Of a stretch of 64,000 bases of DNA, positions 55,645 to 64,000 are shown in pieces. Below the pieces are notes generated by a model. That model made no database searches, was not told the origin of the DNA, and saw nothing but the letters and a program-made list of their open reading frames with translations. Source of the stretch: Coprinus comatus (lineage: Eukaryota > Basidiomycota > Agaricomycetes > Agaricales > Agaricaceae); assembly GCA_034638255.1 (NCBI GenBank), contig JAWPGT010000003.1, positions 1,364,001 to 1,428,000 of the forward strand, read 5' to 3'. The position numbers and the translations under genes are program-made. Position 1 is the stretch's first letter; every line of letters begins with the position of its first letter.

Positions 55645-55838
55645 GTTTCAGAATCAACTTGATATACTCTTAACTCTCCGTATCGTCTCAACCGTCTGCA
55701 CTCTTACTTTTCCGGTCTTCCGGAAACTCTGCCGGAAGTCTCCCAGAAATTTGTAAATCGACCTTGTACAAATTCCGGAGGTGCAGCACACACACTGAAG
55801 CCAAGGGTCACCCTTCTTGGTATTTTCAGTATTTAACA

Positions 55839-57149
55839 CCTTGGGAGGATAGGTGTGTATCAATCTGTGTTGTATTCATTGAAGATGGGTTCGAGCCACA
55901 AATGAAACAGTCAATATCACACCACTAGACGTCTACGTCTATGAGGCAACGAGAAACAGTTATTCATTCATTCATTATCCTTATATTGACCAGAATACTC
56001 ATCACTCAGTACCCCCGTCTTCTTCTTGCAATTTCACCAGCCGAATACATCAACCACCATACCTTTCTACCTATAGATAATAATAACTTTGAGATCCCTC
56101 GTCATTTCTTGGCGCTGGCAGCTGCCGCGCTAATCATGGCCATCGTGGCCTCATCTGGTACAATTTTCATTTCCTTCTCTTTATCTGCTTTTGACGCGTT
56201 TTCATCGGTGTGAGCTCTTGGCTCCACTGAATCGCAGCATAGTCAATGTATTGGCTGCTAAGAACATTGAAAATGTAGCAAAATAACTCACCTAGTTCTT
56301 CCGTTACATCTGCTCTAATTTCCTGCTCATTATTGAGTATTCCTTGATGTTGCATCATGGAGCTATCCTTATCTTTGGTAAGTTCCCCATTGATTCATGT
56401 TAAGGAAAGCAGTATACTTACTGAGGTTTGTTCTGCATATACGTGCATGTGTATGTGTGTATAGAGTGTGAGTGATGGAGAGAGAGAGAGAGATGTTCGT
56501 TATTATTTGTATCTAGCTGGAATCAATTAAGCTTTCAGTCACGCAAGTACAAACAAAGAACGACATACCTATACTCTCTTGAACTCACTGTCCCAATTCA
56601 ACTATGAAAGTATCTTGACTAAAAGATTGGTATCCACAATTTGTACTTCATATGATGTTTGATTTTGATTACCTCTCCTTCCAACAGAGGAACATACCCA
56701 GCCCAATACCTGGTCTTCCGAAAGATGACTGCAACACTTCTCAACAAATTCCTACAAGCCCCTAGTAATTTTTGTTGGCATGTACGGCAGTAAGTGTTCC
56801 AAACAATCTAACTTGAAATTTACTCAGAGAATACGGATAGGGTTTCTGGTACTATTGTTCTCAAGGTCACCTGTGATCATGAGGTTCAATCTGAAGATGA
56901 CTATTATGTCATTTTGGCAGACAGTGCTATGTAGATAGGATGAATTGTTGAAGGGGTTAGAGACTCATGCTGGTGAAGGATTCCAAAAGGCAGAAGAATG
57001 GACGAAAAGGGTTATTGCTTGGGGTAAGTAAGTTCTATTCATTTTTTCATCGTTTCATAATATTATTTTTAGATAAACGACAAGACAAAAAGTCAGAAAA
57101 TCCAAATGAATCAATTTCAGCGGTTCCTACGCGACATCCAATAGAAGAA
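55839..57149. other. No gene recognised; GA microsatellite
   Basis: Short (GA)n run at about 56478-56492. Small open frames without domain signal. Minor GT-AG-like words but no convincing exon chain. The flank right of gypsy-2 does not visibly continue the GDP-mannose dehydratase fragment seen on the left. Confidence 0.35.
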
Positions 57150-57310
57150 ATGGGAGTAGATGAAGGAAGTCCAGGAATCCTCAATCAAATGAGTAGAGCT
57201 GAGCTCAGATCCAACAAAAAATCATATTTATTGTTGTAGGGATTATGACTGTTGTCAATGATACTGGTCCCCTTCAAGATAGCAAAAGCCTTACGTTTTG
57301 GATGAAGTAT
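57150..57310 (+). pseudogene. Short transposon fragment (Plavaka-like 3' flank)
   Basis: GAGCTCAGATCC, AAAAAATCATATTTATTGTT and GTAGGGATTATGACTG resemble 45560-45650 and the reverse complement of 17270-17360. Non-coding remnant only. Confidence 0.45.
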
Positions 57311-57659
57311 CACCAGCGGTTCGAAAACTGCTGATATATAGTCCCACTTTTTCAGGTGAGCCCGGTTCTTCAATTACCTTTGTTTTCAACACAGACATAC
57401 ACCATATGTTCAGTATCCTCATTGCGTCCTTGCAGCTTCCAATTTCTTGTCGGTCTTTCGTGCTAGTAGCTGCATCGCATATTATGGCCTTCGTAGCATC
57501 GTTGGGTATGATTTGGATGTTGGATATGGGAGGTGTTGGCCTGTAGAGGGGGTGAAATAGGAGATCGACAACTTATGTGGTGGATCCACCTCTGCTACCT
57601 GTAATACCTGCGCCCCAGTGTTGATTCTGAACAATGTCCACTCGCTGTCTGTATGATGA

Positions 57660-59190
57660 GAGGATGCGAGATAGGGTTAGTTCATCCTTGTTTGCACAGG
57701 ACTGTAAATCATTAAGGTTTCTGCACAAACAAGGACAAACAGACCTCTGTTTACCATCTACCCTAATCACTCTCTATCATGCATGCATACCGAGTTACCT
57801 CCAGCCCCAAAAACACGTTCTCTGAGCAATCCTGGGTTCTATCGTTGCAGGGCAAGTTCTTTGCTTTCTTGTCATACTTTTTGTCCTTAAGTCGATCACA
57901 AATGACAGCCCTGGCAATGTCAACGATGTTGGATGCGAGGCCAGTGGAAGAGGAGAATTCTAGTATACCAGAACCCGGTAAGTTATTTTTTCTCATTCCT
58001 AATCTCTCATACTTACAATAATTTAGCAACAAACGACATTGCAAACGCCCACTCCCAGATCAGATCAACAATTTGGGACGAGCTCCTACCCGTCAATGAA
58101 CCAACTCAAGAGCCCCGTCACACTGTATTGAAAAGATCTATTGATTATTTGAAAAGAATAGGAAGGAGGGTAACCAAATGGATCTCACAACGCATATGTT
58201 CGTGCAACTCCTACTATACAACCTGTTCAGTTTCTTACAGTTTACAGCGCCGTCCTAGTGTTACAGAGCGTGAAAATTCTTTTATAAGTCTGACAGCACG
58301 AGCACCTACACCAATGCTGTAGTGTACTCACTCCATTTTCGTATCAAATATGAATAGCCAGTTCCAGTTCTCTCCTACTGGGTTCATTTGAACTTCTTTC
58401 TCATGTTCATGCATTATGTGGGACGAAATTGCTATACAACTACACCTCTTGACTGAGGGGGTCTATTATTGTTGTCCTCGAAAACCCAGGAATTCTAGGA
58501 ATTCAATTCACGGTTTCTTAGGAATTCTAGGATTACTAGGAATCCTGGAGTCTTCTTAATTCCTGAGTTTCCGGGAGTCCGAATTTCCAGCAAAAAATTC
58601 TGGGAAACCATCTGGGCAACAAAACCATTGAAGTTTTTGAGATATCTTTGCTTTTTGTAAAAATCCTAGGGAACTCCAAAATACAATCAAAATTTCCCAA
58701 ACTCAAAACCCTAGCAGATCAATTGAGATCTCTTTCTTTTATTGTAAGTTCTCTTCACTTTCAGTTTGTTTTATTTTGGTTTATTCTGAAGTATATATAT
58801 ATTTGGCAATTTTTCGTATGTCATTGAACATTTGTATAGGACCTCGGATACCAGTTTAATATATTGTACTTCAAGATAGATAAAACATATGTAAAAGATA
58901 TTTGTATAGAACTTCCATATATCTATTAAATATATTCAAAATATATTTGCTGGCAAGTGTTCAAGTTTTAGTAGATAAAAACTAAAGATATTTTAAAGGA
59001 ATAGTGTTTACCTATAAATATATCTTTTATATTTGATTATCCTATCCTATAGAGAATAGGGGAAATAAATTTATATATAAATTTAAAATATGTCTAACAT
59101 ATCTTGCCTAGTATAAATTAAAGAAATGTGACATGAAATGAGCTGACATGTCACACATTAGGGTTTTATTTATCTCTCATATATCTTGTG
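57660..59190 (-). repeat. Inverted dispersed repeat, right arm
   Basis: Reverse complement of blocks in 13668-16030, in the same internal order. Block 2 (57660-58322, small gene and TCCTTGTTTG hairpin) comes first, then block 1 (about 58440-59190, GGAATTC-rich then AT-rich). It is cut off at 59190, where a family C LTR begins. Confidence 0.65.
57779..58322 (+). CDS. Small two-exon gene (164 aa), unrecognised
   Basis: Exon 1 57779-57977 and exon 2 58027-58322 join in phase across a 49-bp GTAAGT...TTTAG intron. It starts MHAYRVTSSPKNTFSEQSWV; a moderately hydrophobic stretch FFAFLSYFLSLS follows, then AMSTMLDARPVEEENSSIPEP, and in exon 2 ATNDIANAHSQIRSTIWDELLPVNEPTQEPRHTVLKRSIDYLKRIGRRVTKWISQ (basic amphipathic helix). 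The stop at 58320-58322 is open throughout. A second, broken copy lies inverted at 15171-15684. It could be cargo of the dispersed repeat or a duplicated host gene. Confidence 0.5.
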
Positions 59191-59554
59191 TGTAAGGGCG
59201 ACTCACATTGGCGATGAACGGCCCGACAACTAGCGAGGAATCCAAAGTTATATTTGATCGGAAACATATTACAGAACAGATACAACATACCTAGTGAGGA
59301 ATCCAAAGAGAAAGAGTTGGGGATTCACTCACACAGGCTACACACAATATATACTACTATACAAACAGAGATGCCAGCTATTGTCCTCAGGGATGTCGTA
59401 ACATGGACAATGGGAACAATGGGGGACGAGTCACGTGAGGGGGCAAGTTGTGAAAGCGCGAAGTCGGGAGGTGTTCCGATGGAAGTCGGAACATCGGAGG
59501 ATTGGTGGTAGTTGGTGTGTCGGTGTAAGGGTCGGTGAGGAAGGTCCCCTTACA
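59191..59554 (-). mobile_element. Family C 3' LTR
   Basis: Reverse complement of the family C LTR (compare 5789-6153). On the minus strand it follows a polypurine tract and the end of pol, so it is a 3' LTR. Flanks are not duplicated because the other end of the element is not present in the window. Confidence 0.9.
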
Positions 59555-59572
59555 TCTACCCCCCCTTCTAGG
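59555..59572 (-). other. Polypurine tract of the family C gypsy element
   Basis: The minus strand reads AGAAGGGGGGGTAGA immediately before TGTAAGGGG, the expected position for plus-strand priming. Confidence 0.75.
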
Positions 59573-59610
59573 GTGCAGCGTCCCGATGTACCTGTGAACT
59601 GAGTGCGAGG

Positions 59611-60213
59611 TCAGAAAGGAATGGAGTTGAAGGCCGTGGAACAGATAAGTCGAGGTGCAGTGGGGTTCTTGTGATAGAACTCAGTGATCTTTTCGGGGGT
59701 GTGGACGTCGGCTGCGAGTTCCCAAGAGTTCTCTTCCATGCTGAAGTCTTGCCACTTGATCAGAAATCTGAGTTTACCTTGTTGCACTTTACTATCCAAT
59801 ATTTCTTCTACTTCCCATTCCTCTTCATTGTCCACTAGTATTGGCATCAGTATTTTTGTCGGCTTCCGACCAGGGATTGGGTCTTCGGGGGCTGGAGTGA
59901 GTTTAACCACATTGAACACTGGGTGCAAGCAAGACAACCTTCGGGGAAGCTTGAGCTGATATGCCCCAGGCCTGACCTTGCGGTCGACAGCGAAAGGGCC
60001 TAACCGTGTGTGCTCAAACTTCTTTGAGGGCCAACTCGTTGCGATGTCCGATGCGTCAAGGTAAACCATGTCACCTGTCTTGAGCTCGGGGGCAGGGGTC
60101 CGACGTCGATCGTAGTACTTTGCCATATCGTCCTTTGCCTTCACCAGTGGCAACTTTGCTTCTTCTAGTGCTGACTCCATCCGGGTTTTGAACTCATTGA
60201 CCGTTTCGAGTCA
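59611..60213 (-). pseudogene. Family C gypsy Pol, C-terminal fragment with chromodomain
   Basis: The minus strand reads VNEFKTRMESALEEAKLPLVKAKDDMAKYYDRRR, then the post-integrase segment (GDMVYLDASDIATSWPSKKFEHTRLGPFAVDRKVRPGAYQLKLP, LHPVFNVVKLTPAP) and a chromodomain (EEWEVEEILDSKVQQGKLRFLIKWQDFSMEENSWELAADV). Stop near 59611. The upstream part of pol is cut at about 60220, where the copia LTR begins, so copia inserted into this older element. No defect seen within the fragment. Confidence 0.9.
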
Positions 60214-60222
60214 GGAGGGGTG

Positions 60223-60621
60223 TGTCAGGAATGCTCTAGACAGTCCCCAAGGTCAGTACTTATTGTTGGTTGAGGTTAGAAGAGTTGTGGCTGGATACTC
60301 TGTTTGGAGTTTTGGACTTGTAGATTATTTCCGCTTTCTGTGACATCACAATGTCACGTCACACGTTACTGAAGCGTCCTGCAGACACATGAAGACTCTC
60401 TAGTCTAATACAAGTGTCTGCAGGTGAGTAATTAAGAAGTTATTGTATGTTCTAGTCTAATACAAGTGTCTGCAGGTGAGTAATTAAGAAGTTATTGTAT
60501 GTTCTAGTCTAATACAAGTGTCTGCAGTGTTTGTGTTATATCTCAGTCATTTCTTAACCGTTTCCTTCCATTCCTTCGTCATCGTGCTCGCCTCGTCGTC
60601 CTCTACGATCCTGCGCTTACA
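60223..60621 (+). mobile_element. Ty1/copia 5' LTR
   Basis: TGTCAGGAATGC...GCGCTTACA, with TG/CA ends, directly followed by the primer site. The left boundary could also be 60221. Contains a 52-bp tandem repeat. The 3' LTR is outside the window. Confidence 0.8.
60399..60527 (+). repeat. 52-bp tandem repeat in the copia LTR (about 2.5 units)
   Basis: TCTAGTCTAATACAAGTGTC starts at 60399, 60451 and 60503. The first two units continue GGTGAGTAATTAAGAAGTTA identically. Confidence 0.95.
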
Positions 60622-60635
60622 GGTTATGGGCCCCG
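60622..60635 (+). promoter_or_regulatory. Copia primer-binding site (initiator tRNA-Met, internal)
   Basis: GGTTATGGGCCCC directly after the LTR is complementary to GGGCCCATAACC, the anticodon arm of eukaryotic initiator tRNA-Met. Copia-type elements are known to prime from a cleaved half of this tRNA. Confidence 0.75.
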
Positions 60636-60724
60636 TGCTTTAGGACTTCAAGAAATCACGATATTTATCTATATATTCCACTCCTTACCACTCAGCACTC
60701 TCTTCTCTACTTCACAGCTACTCA

Positions 60725-63700
60725 ATGGCTTCTGGAACACGTCACTTGCACCAAGAGCACCTTCCTCTTCCCCTCAAACCTTTAGCTACAACTCAGGCCG
60801 CTTATCCAACTTCAAAATGTAATTTTTGTGAAGTTACAGGCCACTCTCAGGTCACATGCATCAGTTTTGAGAAGGCAAGACGAAAAGCTCAATATCTCGC
60901 GAACGAACCGTCCAAACTACTCTTAACTTCACACACACGTTTGTTACTATTTACGCCACCATCGTGCCAATTTTCAGGCGACGGCGTTCACTCTGTCATC
61001 ACCGAGTTCGCCGGCAGTGCAACATCTATCCATTCCTCCTCCAACCCTCTCCAGTTCCATGTAGGCTTCCAATGGCTTGTTGACACTGGGGCAACGTCGC
61101 ACATGACCCCTCATCGTCACTGGATCAAAGACTATACGCCTGCCAACATCCCTATCCGCTTGGCTGATGATTCTATTGTTTATGCTGTTGGAATGGGTTC
61201 TGTTATGTTTGAACCTATCTTGAAGGGAAAGAAGGCTAGAGTGGTCGAATTTTCGAGGGTTTTACACGTTCCTGACCTTGGGAGTAACCTCCTAGCTTGC
61301 CTATACCTAGCTCGACACAAGGGATTTAATATTAACATCTCTTCTCACTCCCTTGCTTTCAGAAGATCTAGAACAACTCTCTTCACTGCCACCATTAATT
61401 CCTCCAACTCTGCTCATCTTAATGGCTCTGTTATCGCTGCTGAGAGTGCATTTTCGGCCTCTACACTTCCTCTTGACCTCACCCTCTGGCATAGATGCTT
61501 CATTCACCACAATTATACTGATGTGAAGAAGATGATTGATCAAGACCTTGTTACTGGCCTTTCCCTGGCTTCAAACACCTCTCCTGACCCCATCTGTGAA
61601 CCCTGTCTTGCTGGGAAGATGCATTCAACCTCATTCCCTCCTTCAACTCATCACACTCGCTCTCCACTTGAACTCATTCACTCTGATCTCCATGGTCCTC
61701 TTCCTACAACCACAGCTCAAGGTTTCAAGTACTGGATCACCTTCATTGATGATGCTACCCGATTCTGCTGCATCACTCCTCTTAAGACGAAATCAGATGC
61801 TTTTGATGCTTTCAAACGCTATAAAGCATGGCTGAAAACCAACTCGGGGTGAAGATCAAAGCTCTTCAAGATGATAAGGGAGGTGAATATATGTCTAATG
61901 CCTTTCTCTCTTTTACTACGGAGTGTGGTATTGAACGGAGGCATTCTACTTGTAACTGACCACAGCAAAACGGTCTTGCGGAACGTGCTAATCGAACGAT
62001 GGGTGAGCATATCACCACAATGCTCTTGGAATCTGGTCTCCCTCCTTCTTTCTGGGGTGAATGTCTAGCATCTATGGTTCATGTCTGGAATCTCCTTCCT
62101 ACTTCCCCACTTCCTCACACCACTCCATTCGAGGCTTTCTACAAGCGCAAACCTGACATCTCTCACCTTCGAGTCTGGGGATGTACTGCTTATGTCTTTG
62201 TACAAAAGGATAGACGTACATCTCTTGAACCTCATATGGAGAAGTGTATTTTCTTGGGTTATGAACCTGGTTATAAAGGTTGGAAGTTTTACAATCCGAC
62301 AACTCGAAAGGTTATCATCTCCGAAACTGCTCACTTCGATGAACACTACTTCCCAGGTCTTTCAAAAGTGAAGATGAATGATATTCCTGACTTCTCCCTA
62401 TCCTCTATACCATCTTCCTCTATATCATCTACTCCAACTTCACCAACAATCTCAGATGTTCCACTTCCTGAAGATGAGGGGGGTATTGGAGAGCATTTCA
62501 CTTCACTTCCACCTCCAGCTATTGATCCTCCACCTCCAGTTCCTGCTACTCCTATTCATCTTCCAGCACCTGTCCCATCTTCACCTTCACCATCACCACC
62601 TCTCTCTCCAAAACTCTCTCCACCTTCAACACCTCTTATTCAACCAGCTACACCTTCTCCTCCTCCTTCTACTCCTCCTCATCGACAACCGCCTTCTGCT
62701 CAACCACCATCCCGTAGACGAGGCTCTTGTATCCGACAACCTTCTTGGAAAGTTCAAGAGAATCTCTGACAACAACAGCTTCATTTTGACTCTGAGGCTG
62801 AGGATAGTGATGAAGATTTCGCGTTTTTGGTTTCCGATGAGAAGAATGGTTTTCAGGAAGTTGAATTTGCTGGTAATGTGTCATCTGGTCATCCAGGATC
62901 ATTCAAAGCTGCGATGAATTCCCCTGATTCACATTTATGGAAAGAGGCGATGGATAAGGAGTATTCTATACTTGAGGCGAATGGTACTTGGGAACTTACT
63001 CCTTTACCCCGTGGTGAGAAAGCTATTAAGTCTGGTTGGGTTTACAAGATTAAGGACAATCCTGATGGTTCTATTGAACGGTATAAAGCTCGTCTGGTTG
63101 CTAAAGGTTATGCTCAACGTCCTGGATATGATTACACTGAAGTCTTCGCTCCTACATTCCGTCCTGCTTCCCTCTGTCTCATCGTTGCTCTTGCCGCCAA
63201 AGAAGGTTACAAGTTACACTCTCTCGATATCTCTTCTGCCTTTACTTATGGTGACTTGGAAGAGGAGATCTATATGCGTCAACCTGAAGGTTATCATTTT
63301 GGTGATTCAAACATGGTTTTTAGGCTTCGAAAATCGCTTTACGGACTCAAACAAGCAGCTCGACAATGGAACAAGAAACTTCACTTGGTCTTCACTTCAC
63401 TTGGTTACATCCGACTCCAATCTGACAGCTCTATTTACATCTACTCAAAAGGTCCAGTCAAGGTTATTGTCCCCATTTTCATTGATGATATCACTCTCGC
63501 TTCAAAGGATGACAAGGCCATGGACGATATGATCAAAGAGCTCTCTACTCACTTCAAACTCCGAGATCTCGGCTCTACCTCCTGGTTACTAGCTGTTAAG
63601 GTTGATCAAGACCCCTCTCATCACTCCATTTCGCTTTCACAAGAGAAATATGTCAAGGAACTCCTCGAACGCTTCCAGATGTCCGATTGTCGACCCGTGA

Positions 63701-64000
63701 AGACTCCTCTCACTCCTGGACTCAATCTCTCTACTGTCACTGTCACCGAAGATGATAAACTCCTCATGAAAAATGTTCTCTACCTTAGCACTGTTGGCGC
63801 TCTTCAATATCTGGCCACCATGACTCGTCCCGACATTGCCTTTGCTGTTTCCTACCTTGGAAGATTCAATCATAATCCTGGTCCTCAACATTGGGCTGCT
63901 GTCAAACATCTCTTCTGCTATCTCAAGGGTACAATGGACTATAAGTTGGTTTACAAAGGTGACATGGCTACCAAGGATCTCTTCATCACATATTCAGATG
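60725..64000 (+). pseudogene. Ty1/copia Gag-Pol, 3' end outside window
   Basis: The first frame (60725-61852) starts MASGTRHLHQEHLPLP and has a knuckle CNFCEVTGHSQVTC at residues 32-45, protease WLVDTGATSHM near residue 120, a pre-integrase region (LTLWHRCFIHHNY...CEPCLAGKMHS) and the integrase start (ELIHSDLHGPLP, FIDDATRF). Most of a normal capsid is absent. A one-base deletion near 61830 shifts the frame. Integrase continues (QDDKGGEY, PQQNGLAERANRTM) with TGA at 61958. A Ser/Pro-rich linker ends at TGA 62767. RT is then open to the edge: WVYKIKDNPDGSIERYKARLVAKGY, HSLDISSAFTYGDLEEEIYM, KSLYGLKQAARQWNKKL, VPIFIDDITLAS (FIDD where YVDD is usual), LQYLATMTRPDIAFAVSYL. Both stops stand where Arg (CGA) fits. 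Confidence 0.92.

Larger units (their letters stand above)
47020..55838 (+). mobile_element. Gypsy-2: chromodomain Ty3/gypsy element with antisense gene (TSD CCTTG)
   Basis: 5' LTR 47020-47626. 3' LTR 54280-55838, enlarged by two nested LTRs. TSD CCTTG at 47015-47019 and 55839-55843. Internal order: self-priming site, gag, pol with several stops, an antisense spliced gene, purine-rich tract (TAAAGGGAAGG before 54280), 3' LTR. LTRs differ at about a few percent of sites, so it is older than gypsy-1. Confidence 0.95.
54280..55838 (+). mobile_element. Gypsy-2 3' LTR, interrupted twice
   Basis: Segments 54280-54534, 55178-55340 and 55650-55838 align with the 5' LTR. Interruptions are the gypsy-1 family solo LTR (54535-55172) and the family C solo LTR (55341-55644), each with its own 5-bp duplication. 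Confidence 0.95.

Overview
The window looks like transposon-dense nuclear DNA of a basidiomycete fungus, most likely an agaricomycete. Evidence is a FunK1-type protein kinase, a Plavaka-like (CACTA/Tnp2) transposase, chromodomain Ty3/gypsy elements, a Ty1/copia element and short GT-AG introns of about 45-75 bp. I saw no rRNA, tRNA, CRISPR array or bacterial-type operon.

Layout. 1-5.5 kb: a serine-rich LRR-like gene running in from the left edge, a FunK1 kinase (minus) and a 53-codon ORF. 5.8-13.7 kb: a minus-strand gene ending in zinc fingers, broken by several LTR insertions, followed by fragments of two gypsy-like elements. 13.7-16 kb: one arm of an inverted dispersed repeat whose other arm is at 57.7-59.2 kb. 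17.2-22 kb: a spliced, frameshifted Plavaka-like transposase. 22.1-24.3 kb: a four-exon pseudogene. 24.7-26.5 kb: a terminal-inverted-repeat element carrying a long array of 20-bp palindromes, with a Tc1/mariner-type MITE nested in it. 27.0-35.3 kb: a nearly intact gypsy element (gypsy-1, TSD CAATC) sitting in an intron of a minus-strand WD40 gene. 36-47 kb: degraded or orphan spliced host-type genes (SUN domain, two agaricomycete-type unknowns, a GDP-mannose dehydratase fragment). 47.0-55.8 kb: a second gypsy element (gypsy-2, TSD CCTTG) with two other LTRs nested in its 3' LTR and a spliced antisense Zn2Cys6/coiled-coil gene between pol and that LTR. 57.7-60.2 kb: the inverted repeat arm and a gypsy remnant. 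60.2-64 kb: a copia element running off the right edge.

Most notable signals: (1) three LTR families show complementarity between the bases just 3' of the 5' LTR and the predicted transcript start, about 35 bp after the start of a TATA box, as expected for Tf1-type self-priming; (2) a zinc-knuckle ORF3 downstream of pol whose C-terminus is encoded inside the LTR, with that peptide conserved in several LTR copies; (3) the antisense spliced zinc-cluster gene in gypsy-2; (4) the palindrome-array element; (5) nonsense changes that are almost all TGA, mostly where CGA is expected, which suggests CpG deamination.
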